Below are positions 12,940-27,300 of a DNA stretch of 64,000 nucleotides, in pieces. The notes under the pieces were generated by a model. It was not told the DNA's origin. It saw only the letters and a list, made by a program, of their open reading frames with translations, and made no database searches. The number at the start of each line of letters is the position of its first letter. Position 1 is the stretch's first letter. This stretch comes from Iris pallida (lineage: Eukaryota; Streptophyta; Magnoliopsida; Asparagales; Iridaceae): positions 16,119,120 to 16,183,119 of the forward strand of contig JANAVB010002199.1 of the NCBI GenBank assembly GCA_029216955.1, written 5' to 3'. The position numbers were made by a program, and so were the translations under genes.

Positions 12940-15035
12940 ATGGTAACTGGCGGGAGACAGCAGCAGCAGAAACATGGGGAGAAATCTAGAGTTCCGGCGG
13001 GGAGGTCCTCGTGGGGACCCCCGGCGCTCTCCGGCGCTCAGTCGGCGTCGACGAGCGGCAGCGCCGGCGGCGGCTCCCCCTCCATACGCAGCGGGCCGGC
13101 GATCGCCGCTGCCTCCACCCCCGCCAGGGGCAGCACCTTCGTCCGCATCAACCAGCTCGACATCAACGCCGACGACGACGCCGGCTCCTCCCTGGGGGCA
13201 GCCAGGTCATTTCCCGCTTCCTCCGGATTCTCTCCCAATTTTTGTTTCCTAGTTTGCTTTCTCGATGGCAATTGTTCACGATCGCTGTTTTAATTCGAGA
13301 ACCAAGGACACATTCCAAGAAATTGGTGCCGCCCGTCTCCGCGTCGGACACGTGTCGAGCACGACACGAGCAATTGTTCATGATTATATTGTTTGATGGC
13401 AATATTATTTATTTTTTTGTTTTGTTTACACGACTAAATAATAATTATTGGGAATGGCATTCCTTGCACTCTTTTGCTTGATGTGTCACAAAAATGAATG
13501 CAATTTCCTATAGCAAATTGTATCATTTTACCTCTTAAGTCTAGACTTTTAGTCTCAGGGGAACATGAGGATACTTCTTGGTTGCATGAGCTTAAACTAC
13601 ATAACCAAAATGTAGCTGTACTCACATGTCAATTGGCCGTCAAAGTTTTATGGCGCGACCCTCTCATGCTTATAGCCACCTTGTCTAGGAATTTGACATC
13701 AACGTAGAGGGAGGGCTACATTAAGTTGATAATTTTTTTATGGAGCTTTCTTATACTCCATAGCCAACCTGTTTTGATGATTCTGATTCGACTATTGATG
13801 GGACTAGGGAATGGTTAATGTCTAGTTGACCTTTGTAGAGAAGCTTTGAAAATAAAAGATTTAGAATAAAAAATTAGGACAAAAACAAAATACGGAAAAT
13901 TGTATCAGAAGCATAAAAGTTTCAAAGAATTGTGTAAAGGAAAAGAAGTTCAGTGAAATTGCAAACTAGGAACCGTTGCGGTCCAAAGTAGGGCGTAAAA
14001 AAAATACGCCATAAATATGGGTGTCTAAATCTAAATTTGTGGATTAGTCTGCTTAGTTAGTTAAACTAAATTTCTCCGCCTTAAATTTTTTCGGCCCATA
14101 AATTCAATGCCTAAAATTAGGGCGCCAAAAATAAACGCCCTACTATAGGGCGTATTTTTTTTAACGCCCATCAATAGGGTGTATTTTTTTCACTCCGTTT
14201 GAAAAAAATACATATAAATAAAAAAGCCCAAAAGTTGGGCTTATATAATTTGGCTAAAAAAATACATATAAATAAAAAAGAAGCCCAAAAGTTGAGCTCA
14301 AAATTTACCATTTGCCTAAAATAAATAAAACGCCCAACTTTTGGGTTTTTTTTTATTTATGTATTTTTTTCACTCCTAACGCCCAACTTTTGGGCTTCTT
14401 TTTTTATTTATATGTATTTTTTTTGAGCCAAATTATATAAGTCCAACTTTTGGGTTTTTTTTTTGAAAAAATACGCCCTATTGATGGACGTTAAAAAAAA
14501 ACGCCCTATAGTAGGGCGTTTATTTTTGGCGCCCTAATTTTAGGCGTTGAATTTATGGAATTTTAAGGCGGAAAAATTTAGTTTAACTAACTAAGCGGAC
14601 TAATCCAAAATTTAGATTTAGACGCCCATATTTAGGGCATATTTTTTTGACGCGGGGGCGCAACGGTTACTAGTTTGCAATTTCACCGAACTTCTTTCCT
14701 TTTACACAATTCTTTGAAACTTTAATGCTTCTGATACAATTTTCCGAACAAAATATGAAATGTGGTTTCAACAAAAGTTGAAGGAAAAAAAAAAAGAATT
14801 AAGGCAGTAATATATAGCGAGCCTAGGAAGTGACTGATTATGCTTGACAACTTCTTGTACTAACTGCAAGCGAATGTAAAGGCCAGCTAGCACTATAGAT
14901 GAAGATGTCATAAAAAAAAAACAATGTTGTAAAAATCGCTAGGCGGAGTCGGTGCGTCGGAGGGCCGACTAGCGCCTAGGGCGCCTAGACGGCGCCTAGG
15001 CGCCGATTTTTATTTTATTATTATTATTATTATTA

Positions 15036-15097
<62 letters not shown>

Positions 15098-18000
15098 GGG
15101 GGGAGGAGAGAGACAGCAGATGCAGCACTCCCCTCTCCCCTCCGCTCCTCCTCCTCCCCTCTCCTCCTCCTCCTCCTCCCCTCCCCTCTCCTCCTCCCCT
15201 CCCACCACCTCCCCTCTCCTCTCCTCCTCCTCTCCTCCTCCGCTCCCCTCTCCTCCTCCCCTCCCACCACCACCACCACCGCCACCACCAACAGAAGAAA
15301 AAGAAGAAGCAGCCGCCACCACCACCACCACCACCACCAGCCGTCGCCGCCGCCGCCAGCGACTACGACGACGGCGGCGACGACGACGACGACGGCGGCG
15401 GCGGCGGCGACGGCGGCAGGTAAGTATGTAATTTTGTTTCCATTTTTTTTTTGAATTTTTAAAAAAAATTGGCCGCCTAAGGGCCGCCTAGGGCCGCCTA
15501 GACCGAAACCGCCTAGGATCGCCGCCTAGGGGGTTTTCGGTGCGGCGGGCGGTCGCCTAGGCCGATTTTTAGAACACTGAAAAAAAGTACAAATTCAATT
15601 TTCGCAGGTAGGCTTTAAAGATAAATAAGGAATGACCAGCAGAAGATGTATTAGTTTGGGCAAAGTGCATGACTATTAATACATAGTGACATTTTCATGG
15701 ATTATGAAATCAATTTTGTACCATTGATGTTCTTTTTGGGTTATGGTAGCTTTACCTTTAACTCTACCTTAGAAAATAATTAGACCATGTAATTCATCCG
15801 TAAGAAAATCAATTACCAATTTTTTGGTGCAGTTGGTAGTATAACCCCGATACATCCTCCAACTCCCATCGTACTTCTCCACCACGAGCACAGGAAAGAG
15901 AACAAGCTGGATCTTGGCTAATGACAAGATCTATGAACAATCATTTATATTTCATTTCTGATGTTAGGGATGCCTGTAAGGAATGATGCACACTGGTTCC
16001 CCAGTCCGCTCCCTCTTCTGTTGGAATCTTGTTAATGGATCATCGAGAAGCCCTTTGGCAGTTGATAGCTTCTATGAATCAGTGGGGAGCCCATCCAGCC
16101 AAAAAACCAGCCTCTATTTTCTCTGAACATCAACAGTATATAAGCTAATTGTGAAGCCGCTAGCTGATTGCTTGAGAGCCTTCCCAAGGCCTTCTCTTGG
16201 CCAATATCCAAGATTTGGTTTCATTTCCCCCCAAATTTTAGCCTTACCATCCAATTGTAACTTCGTAGTAAATATTTCAAAGTTCTAAGTGATATCTCCT
16301 TAATTTCTCAACCGTGAAGCACCTAACATTACCCAACACCTTCCCAATTGGAAACAAGGGCCTCTATATCATCCTGGCTCCATGGAACTCAAGAACCAAG
16401 CCTCCAACATCTTCCTTTGGTAATCAACTTCCCTCCCTTTCCACCACTGAATGCCGCATTGAACTCCTTATTAATTGTCACCCGCCCTCATCCTTCTTAA
16501 CTGTATCAGGTTCTAGAACATTAGGGAGACTCCCACTACTGGTCAGAATACATGCCTTCTATTCTATATGTTCGGATTTGATTTTTCTTTTAGAAAACTA
16601 CGTACCAGCGAGGAAAAAAGTGGGTTTCTGTTGGAAAATATATGCTGGCTTTAGTAGCTATGATTTAGGCAAAAGAGAGCTTCTTTTGGGAAATGTATTG
16701 CTAGTTGACCGTATAGGTAATTTGAAATGCATCTAAGGGGATTGTGTGGTAAAAAAAAACCCATCTTTCCACTAAAGTATGATGTCTGGTCTGGGACAAT
16801 TCTAATTCAATCAAACCGTTCGAGACTCATGGCCTTTGACTTTCGCAACACAACCTGTAATCTGCTATAAACGGGTGGATTGTCAGTTCATTGAGGGTTG
16901 ATGTCAGGTTGGCAGCCTTTCATAAAAACTATTTCTTTTAGAAGCTTTCTTATGCTCCATAGCTTCCCCTCATTTTTGAGGGGAGAAGGCTTTGATGATG
17001 ATGATGATCTTTGGCATCACACTATCTTATACACATAAATACTTATTATAAACATACATACATAAAGAGAACTTTCAGTGTCATAAAGTTTTTACCCTTG
17101 TGCACATCTCCAAAGTTTAAAAGAGAATGCGACTTTCAATTGTTTTGAATATCAAAATGGCACATCCATGAACCACTTGCAATGTTTACGAAAAGATTTT
17201 ATGGTTTTGCACTCTGGAAGTCTAACTTATTCCATGTTAGATTTGTACTTTTCAATTTCATCACCCACTTTCAAGCAGCCAAACAGGTCCTAAAGAATGA
17301 ACCTAACATATCATCAGAATGTAAAGCAACCAAAATATCAGTATTGATGCCATGATCAAAACAAAGCGGTTTACTCAACAACGAAACCTAATCAAAATGT
17401 TTGGGGTTGGCTATTCGAATCATTTTCTTCCATTCAGCTCTTTTAAGGGCCACGTCTCTTGAAAACATTAACAAAAATTATCCTTAGCTCCAACAACCCA
17501 GATTCGTTTAAGCCTAGCTCTAGTTATAACATCTCCTATGACTAATATCTTACAGCTCCTAACTAGCACATCTATTGTTCTAGTTGCATATGTCCAAACA
17601 ACTTGAGGCAATTTTCCCACATTGTACCTCAGTTGGTGTTACCTCCAACTTTTTACGAATGCTAATTTCTTATCCTATCTTTCATTGTGTTGCTACTCAT
17701 CCATCTTAACATTCTCATTTCAGCTATGTTCATTTCCATCCATCTTAACATTCTCATTTCAGCTGTGCTCATTTTCAAGACATGTTACTTTTTAATTGCT
17801 TGATAGTTCTATCTATAAATCATATTTGGTCTTTTAGTTGTTTTATAGAATTTTTCATTCAACTTGAACGGTATATTTCGGTCACAAAGAAATCTAGAAG
17901 AACTCTTCCAATTCAACCATGTTTTAATTCTATGTACGATGTCCTTCTTGATCTATCTGATGACTGAATTGATCCTAAATACCCAAAACTATCATCTTTA

Positions 18001-21000
18001 GGTATCTCTTGTCCATAAATGTGTACTCCTCCCTCATTTGTTTTGACCTTTGGTTGTAGTTTGTAAAATATGGGTTGATCCCATCAACTGTTTGGCATCA
18101 TTGCCAATTGAGATTTGATGAACAAGGTCAGGTGCTTGCTTGAGAGTGGTGGACTCTCTCTTGGGTCTTTGGGAGAAGTGTGGAGATCTGTATCTTCTCG
18201 TGGTGACATAATCAGACAAAGTAGGCTTTTGGTCTTAACAACCCAATTTCATCATTGTTCCGCTTTTAACCTTTTTTGACACTTTCAGCCTAAAGGGGTC
18301 AGTCATCCAAAGTCCTATATGTTTTTATTGAACCTGGAGCATTTATTGGTTTTGTTTCCTTTTGGTAGTAGGCTCCCTTAGCATGTCCAAAAAACACTTT
18401 TCCCTTTGAAGCTTCATGATAAAAAGTTAAAAACCAACACTTATAATTTGATTCAGTTTATGTAAGTGAGGGGATGAAGGGAGAGGCTTAAATTGGAAGG
18501 GAAATTATAGTGGTGCCAGGAAGTGATTAGAGTTTATTAACCTTTTTGCTGAGTACAGAGGTGTCCAATTGCGATCCTTGCCTCAGATTTGTGAAAGAGA
18601 ATGAGAATGAATCCCTCTGAACAGATCGGATGGATGGAGAGGATTCTCAGTTTTAATTATGTTGTTGAATATGTTCGTGACATTCAGATTTACTATATGA
18701 AGGACATTCCTAATATATGATCTTGTATGATTTATATTCCATAATGGACACTTGACAGGTGCATTAGTAGTTTTGATGAAGCATGTCTTTTTTAACAGTG
18801 CCAAAAAGAAAAAGAGGGGTCCACGAGCAGTTGGAGGAGATAAAAATGGCAGGGGCCTTCGACAATTCAGCATGAAAGGTAAAAAAAAAAAAAAAAACTA
18901 TACTACTATAAGGAACCCTATTCCCAACCATCTTGAGCTACCTCCTAGAATAAGGTTTCCCATCCTGCAATTGTTTTGGCTCTGCTACAGAATAATGAGA
19001 GATTGGCCAGTCCGATTCGCCCCCTTCCACACGCACGCACACACAAAACACAGCTCCCTATTTCTTTGAGAAATAAGGACCCCCACCCCTCCGCGCGTGC
19101 ACACACACATTCACACACACGAGAGACTTCCACCCACAAGCGCACCCCCACTACCAGTGAGACCTCAACCCACAAACACACAATACAGCAATTTTCTAGA
19201 AGGCATTTTACTTACCCAACTAAGGCTCTCTGCCAACCTGACATGCCTCCTTTGGCACATTTCTAGTTATTTATTCTGACAACTGAAGAAAAGAATCCTG
19301 GATCCTCGCAAAGGTCTCATAACCTGATTTTCTTCTGGTAGTAGGTGGGAGTAGATGCTAATGCCATTGCGTAACAGGCACCCAGTTTTTTTTTTTTTTA
19401 CTAATTGCTGCCTCTTGTTCTCTCCACTTCTAATGACCTAGTTGTTCACGATCTTTCATGTCTTTGCTGCACTTCTTATCATGTGTAGTCTGTGAGAAGG
19501 TGGAAAGCAAGGGTAGAACCACTTACAATGAGGTCAGTTTTGTTGTATACTCATTATTCTTTTATGTTGTTGTTCTTAATCTCATTACTTTTCACATCAT
19601 TTTCTTGCGCGCAAGCGTTGTTTGCTCGTAGTACTCAAGGCTTTGAGCATGGACTCTTTCCTTAGATCCTCTTAGCAGTAGCCTGTTACCTTGTAGTTAA
19701 CTAATTCTCTTGTCCTTTTAAGCAGGAACTCGTACCATAGATCTTTAGCAGATTTATTCCCTTTCTATTATTATTTTGAGAACTCTATTGTTTTGTGCTG
19801 ATAACTACCTGCACCTCAACATATTCGGGAAGTAAGCGGCTCTTTTTATTTTAGGTATAACCATTTTGTTGTGTTATACTTTCAAATTTACCCTGTCTCA
19901 CTAAAAGACAGCAGAAATCTGTTCTACAATTGATCTTGCATGCTTATAGAAAATTTTGAAACATAAAACTATTTATAGAGAATATATTTCATTGTGTATT
20001 CTAAGGCCAGCTTTGCATTTGTCTAACTTAAAATCAGAGTTTTTTTTGGTTTGATCATTAAATTGTTAGGTTTGTGCTATCCAATTTTGCATTGGTTGTG
20101 TGTGCATAGCTGCTAACTGTATCCTATTTATGATTACAGTCAAACCTTATTTATCCAGCGTAATGGTACTTACGTGTTAATTAATCTGTTTTAGTTTTCT
20201 GTGCTACTTTTTCTAATCTTGGTTGGTTTCTAGTTTTCATGCCTCTGTATTTGAAGTTCTACACTTCTCAGGTTGCAGACGAACTTGTTGCTGAATTTGC
20301 AGATCCTGGCAGTACCTTAGGATCTGCGGATCAGGTAATGTGGGATTCCCTTGGCTAGGGAAGATATGTTCATATTGGTTTCTAGAATGATGTGAATGTC
20401 TTATGTTATACAGCAACAATATGATGAGAAAAATATACGGCGCCGGGTGTATGATGCCCTAAATGTTCTAATGGCAATGGATATCATCTCAAAGGATAAA
20501 AAGGAGATACAATGGAAGGGTTTACCTCGGACCAGTCTAAATGATATTGAAGAATTAAAGGTTTGGATGTCACACACTATTCATATATTTGTAGATTATA
20601 CTATTTTTCTCTTCTCTTCTTTTCTTTCTTTCTGAAAGTGTTGTGCATTATGTTACATAAAATTAGTTGAGTTCCTTTCATGTAAAGCTTATCCTCTTGG
20701 GTCCACATATTATTGCAGGCAGAACGTGTTGCAGTGAAAAGTAGGATTGACAAGAAAGTCGCATATCTGCAAGAATTGGAAGATCAAGTAAAGTGAATTT
20801 TATTTTCTTCAAAGTTCTGATAATTCCTACCGTACAAGACTGAGGAGACATACAATTGCATATACACATACTGTAATTCTATGAAAAAGTAGACAAACAA
20901 TGAATATGCATAATTTTTTGAATTATGCAACATTAAATCATTTGACTTTTTAAAAAGATGATTGAATGTACAAATATTACAAACATCGTTATAGATTGCA

Positions 21001-21265
21001 CATAAGTGAATGTAACTTAAGTTTTTGAAATCCTGATAGCCTTTTCAGATTTAACATGAATTATATAGCTCTCTCTCTAACATCCTTATGCATATTCTGA
21101 TCCCATAGGCCTTCTGGGACCATATGATTAAAATAATTCCATGTCTTAAATCCTTTGCTTATTGTTTACGGAGCTTCTACGTTGCCCGCGGTTTGTAACT
21201 GCGGGCGTGGTCGCCGGCCACGTGCCGGCCGGCCATTGGCCCTCTGGTCCGGGTGGGGCCCGGAG

Positions 21266-21301
<36 letters not shown>

Positions 21302-24300
21302 ATTGGTGGCCGCCACGTCGGTTGGCGGTCACGCCCGCGGTTACAGACCGCGGGCAAAATATCATTTTCGTTGTTGCATGATCCGGGACGTTCTTTTAGT
21401 CGACATCTTTTCGTTTGGTATCGGATACTAATAAAATGATTTGATTCGTGTTTCTCGAATACTGCACAGCAAGATAGTATTATATGATCATATTATTTTG
21501 TGCACGTTTTTTTTTTGCTATAGCACTTAGAATGGAAGTTTTGAATGATGTTCTGACTTGTTGATCTTGTGTGTGTTTAGAATTATTCTAAATTCTAACA
21601 CAAGCTTATAGGTTTGACATCACATTTTTCTCTTCTTTTTCTGATTAGTACATAGGCCTCCAAAACTTGGTACACCGCAATGAGCAGTTGTATGGATCAG
21701 GAAATGTTCCTTCTGGTGGTGTTGCTCTACCTTTTATCCTGGTTCAGGTATCCTTGCCTTTCTTTTCACTTTTTATCTTCTTTTATCCTGGCACCATTTA
21801 CTTTTGCAAATGCAGATCTTGTCACTTTGTAAAGCTAATTTGTATGACTGTGAAAATTCTTTCATGTGGCTATTAGGTATGAGATTATATATAGAGGTGA
21901 TCCACATGAAAAGTACTTATTAGTTTTTTTTTGACTTGTCGAGGTCTTGAAATGTACGACTGCTAAGGAAATTGTAGGTTCATTCCTCTCAGTTCTGTTT
22001 TTTTCCGAGAGAAACTAAATTTGTTTGACATATTCTCGTACACACCCCTTTATCATTCTACTATTTCACATAGCGATGAGCTTAACCTCTGACGATTTGC
22101 CATTTTCTGGGAAATATTTCACTCTACACCTTTTCATACTTTGAACCTATGTTGCTCGGACTCGGGTACGGGTGTCCGACATGGGTGTGTATCTAGAAGT
22201 CCGACTCTTAATTTTTCAAATTTTAGAATACGGGGACACGGCTGAAAAGGATCCGAAATTTGGACACGGGTGCGGGGATACGTAGAAATGAGTATATGTA
22301 ATTATATTATTTTCTTTCAGTTTTACATGTCTTTATAAAGTACATTTTTTAGTTACATTTATTTTTTAAGTGGGATTTGTGAAAAATATATGTACTCTCC
22401 TACTGTTTAGTTCAGTAAAAATAAAATATATATACTCTCCTATTGTTTAGTTCAATAAAAATAAAAATATATATACTCTCCTCGGCTGAAAAGGATCCGC
22501 CTGAAAAATGGAGGATCGGGTGCGTGTCCCACACCCACACCCGTGTCACACCCAAATGACACGGGTGCTCCTCCAAAAATGGAGAGTCCGAGCATCACAG
22601 CTTTGAACTTCCATTCTGTTAGATCACGAGATGCATGGAAGGTCTTGTCTTACTTGTTTGCTCAATGGAGAATCAAATTGTCAGAGTTGGATCCTATGTC
22701 AGTGCTTTAAGTAATATTGTTTCTACCTTATCTATCCATTAGCTAACCATCTAATTGTTGATTATAAAATCAAAAGCAATTTAGTGCCTTGCTATTGAAT
22801 ATGCATTTTCACTTTGAACGAAGGGGGTGACCTGTCACTGTCTGTATAAACTACAAAGCTTTACTTCTTAGTTACTTTGTTGATGTAATTTAGAATGTGT
22901 TGGAGTTGCTTAGGCGGCGACAACAACAACAACAAAGCCTTTATCCCAAATTTTCGTGGCCTGTTTGAATCCTTTTCTTCCATTTGGCTATGTTAAGGGC
23001 CATGTCCTCTGTAATGTTCACAAAAATCATATCATTTCTTTAACACTTCAAACCATGTTTGTCTAGACTTACTTCTAGCCCTTGCAAACTCCAATAACTA
23101 GTAAATTAGCGATCTGCCTTATGGTAGCGCATCTACTGGTATGTGTTGCTTATGTCCAAACCACCTAATTTAATTTTCTCTCATCTTGTCCTTAATTGAC
23201 GTCACCTTTAATTTTCCACCGATATACTCATTCTTATCATATCCTTTATATTGTCACTCATCCATCTTTGCGTTTTCATTTCGACTACACTAACTTTTTG
23301 GACACGTTATTTCTTAATTGTCCAATACTCTGATCCATAAAGTATGACCGGTCTTATAATAGTCTTGTAGAACTTTTCTTTCAACTTAGAGATATCTTGC
23401 GATCACAAAGTACCTCAGAAGCACTTCTCCATTTCAACCATCATGTTGTAATAGTATGCATGACATCATTCTCAATCACGATCAACGATTAATCCTAAAT
23501 ACCGAAATCTCTCTTAGGTATCTCATGTCCATTTATGTGGTCTCTCTCTCATTTCTCTTTGACTTCGGTTTGAAATTATATTTCATATACTATATTTTCG
23601 TTCTATTAATCCTAAATCCCTTATATTCCAAAGTATCTCTCCACACGATACTCAATTTCTTGTTCCTAACAACGACAAAGGCTCTATCCAAAAACTGAGA
23701 GTCTGCTGTTTGAATCATTTTCTTCTATTTAGTCTTGTTCATATTGAATTATAATGAACTTTATGTTCATAGGATCTTGTTCAATTTGATACTGTTTGCT
23801 AATTTTCCTTTAACTAAATTGTCTATATAAGGCCACAATTTCTTGATACCTGTCTCCAATGTTGTTATTTATGGATGATATAGTTATTGGATTTAAATTT
23901 CCAGAAACCAGAACAATGCTACCATCCACCATAAATTAATTCGGTCTGGAACTTTGTTATGAAGTTCCTGAAAAGTTGTGAATAGTGGCTTAAATACCAG
24001 CAAACACACTAATAAAACCATAGCAAAGTACTCATGAAACATACAGAATATAGGGCATCATTTTCACTTACGTAGACTGATGCATGTCCTTTCAGGACTT
24101 GTAGCATCTTAATTGAAGAGGTACCTTAGGACTACTGAAAGCTTCAAATGAACCTGTGTTGGAGTAACAGGAATAGTTACTTCTATACAGGAGATGATCC
24201 TCACTATAGCTTAATAAGCCTAAAAAGATTCCTCTTGTCGGTCACTATAATTTGGATTTAAGGCTTTGCTGCTGTTGTTATTGCTACTACTTAGTCCTGT

Positions 24301-27300
24301 TATATAAATTAATTTGGCTCTACAGTACTCACCTTTCTCTCATTTTTTTCTTTCTGGTAAACAGACTCGTCCGCATGCAACTGTTGAGGTAGAAATATCT
24401 GAAGATATGCAACTGGTGCATTTTGACTTCAATAGGTAGCAAATTGAGCCTGCTCTTTATTTTCTCTATCATAACAGTCGATCAACATTTATCAAAGTTT
24501 TAATAATATTGAATTATTAACAAGCCTGCATGAAAAATAAGTGCATGATATATTGCTTCATATGATTAGATTTGCGGTCGCCAACAATTGTAAGTTAAGA
24601 GATTCTCAGTTTCTACGTAGAGGCCTGTATTATTTTACAAAAGCCATCCTAGAGCCTCAATACTAGAGAGCCTATATACACTTTTGAATGAAATATCTCT
24701 TGAAGCACTTACTCTTTTTATCCGTTGGTTGTTATAAATGGTCATCATATGACAATGGCAAGATGCCATTAAACAATTCAAAATAAACAAAGGGTTTTGT
24801 GATAATACCCACATGATGACTGCAGATATGGTTCAAAAGGAGAATCTTGCTGTCAATTTCAAAATAGTTGACCGATAGCAAAGGTAACTTTAGAATGCAA
24901 AAGTGCAATATTCATAGGGTAGACTATCTACACTTCCTGCCCTAATATGCAAGTATTTACTAACGCCACTGATTAGATCACGAGCATATTAGTGAATTTT
25001 TCCGGTTCTCAAGATTAGGGGTGAGTGTTCGGTTTATTCGGTTTCAACCGAACCAAATTAGCCAAAACCGAATAAATCGAAATTCGAAAAATTCAAAATC
25101 GAAACCGAACCGAATTAGCCAAAACCGAACTGAACCGAACCGAATAACAAATTGGGTTTGTTCGGTTGGAATTAATGGGTCGGACCCAAAGTTGGGATCA
25201 TGGTTAATTATATTAAAATTTATAAATTTTATACGCACAATTGTTAAATTTCAAAATTAACCTACAAAGTTGGACTAGTTGTTAAATTATCAAAATCAGA
25301 ATTCAAAAAACATACATAGAATTATTGTTCTCAAAATATACACATTTTTAAATTGAGAATATTTACATAATTCTATAATTCTTACTCGGTTTTTCGGTTT
25401 TAAACCGAAACTGAAACCGAATAAGGATTTTTTGTATTTTGAAAACCGAAACCGAACCGAATCCCTTAGTCAGTTTGGTTCGGTTTTCGGTCCAAAACCG
25501 AATAATGCTCACCCGTACTAAAGATCCAGTCTACAATAGAAAGAAGTCCTTTCACGACTTGGTAGTTGGTACAGCTCATAAATGCACATTTTATCATTTT
25601 TAGGTTTCAGACATACACAATGCTTTCACCAGTAATTTTCTTCTTTGAGTACTTTGTTAATAGCCACAAAATCCGCAATAGGTACTTATACGACCGTACC
25701 TGGGATGTTCGACATCTTCCTGAAGCTATAGACAAAAAGCAAGCCATGTTAATCCATCTACTTCCAGTCTTACACCTTGAGCAGTTTCATAGTATCAGTA
25801 TACTAAACTTAAATGGGTATGGTTCGGGCTTAAGTAGTTAATTGGCTTCCACTGGATGCAGTACGGATTTTTAAACATAAATTATATGCCTAAGTCAAAT
25901 AGGTCCAGGTTTGGGTTCAAATCAGATACATGGTTTCCACTGAAACCAGGATGTCCAATAAATCATGAACGTCCAACCCATATGCAACCCATTATTTTGA
26001 CCTACCGGATACCCCCAGATTCATATTGCCTGTATCCGTGTTAGGTACATATATAGTAGGCCTATAGTGGCGTTTTTGCTCCATTTAATCTGCTCTCTTG
26101 TTGTATAGACATGAAAAAGAAAAGAAATATTGAATCCAAGTTACAGGACTTTAGATTCGGAATAGCTAAAAATGGAGCTTATAGGTGCATGTGATGTGAT
26201 GGATACAAGTTTTTATCAGAATCGTTCTCTTGAAATTAAGTTCCGGTAAAAGCTGCTTTTTAATCCCTACAAATTGCTACTTGTGTGCCAATTCTAACAA
26301 TTTTAATTTGTTATATAAAGAGACGATCAATCTAGAGTCCTTAGCAAATTGGTACTACTTTGAAAACCCGGGCTTGAGAAACGATGATAAATTACTTTAG
26401 GTCCTTCTAATGGCAAATTTAAGTTTGGCTATAAATTTGTGTCACAGCTCTATGAACTCATCCTCATATTCCTACTCCCCTTCACCCCTCTCCCTGCATG
26501 TTCATGAAGCCTTCAACAATCTTCTTAATATTCTCTCACATTGATACACGAGCTAGAGAATCCTCTAGAAGATCTCATAATGATGCAGAAACTAGAGAAT
26601 CCTCTAGTAGATCTCAAAGTCATTTCTATTTTTTGGTTTTTGGGTAATATTATTTATTTAGTATTTAGATTTTTGGTTTATTGGTCATTAAGATTTGACT
26701 CTAGTGATATATTGCTAATTAATGATTTCCTAACAAAACGATGGTTTCTTCATCCTTAAAACTTTATACTTTTTTCTCCTCTCTACCATATAAATAAGGC
26801 ATCTTCGGTCCTCCCTTGTAATCAAGTCATTGAAGAATTAAGTTACAATAAAGCTATTGCTTTTGTAGGAACAAGAGTTGTTCCGTTGTGTTCTTTGCCT
26901 GCCCCCCCCCCCCCCCCCCCCCCCCCACAAATGTGGTCCTTGGGCTTGTTGGCATCTGTATTGGGTTCTCAACCACGTCACAATTGGATCAAGGACACGT
27001 CGTGCCATTTGTAAGTGGGGTTCTAGACCTTGCCAATTGGATTGTCTATACCTACAACGAACCCCTACATCAGTCATCTTCTCTCATCTTCCCATTTTTT
27101 GCCATATTCAAACTACATCACCCATCTTCTTTCATCTTCCCCCTTTTCCCATTCAAACTCATCTGTCTATTCGTTTCTCCTCTACCCCTCTTCCCTACAG
27201 TGCCTTTGTGAGCTATTCTTTTCACCCAAACACTAGCCATTTCTCCATCCATTTCCCTCTTTTGATGAGGTTTACGATAAGAAGAAAAATCTTCATATTT

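Noticed and set aside
15037..15431. Gly/Arg- and Pro-rich open frames
   Set aside because: Simple repeats (TA, CT, CCA, CGG) inside a non-coding transposon.
16314..16736. 140-codon frame in DP intron 1 as a gene
   Set aside because: No ATG at the start, no domain, and it lies inside a well-supported intron.
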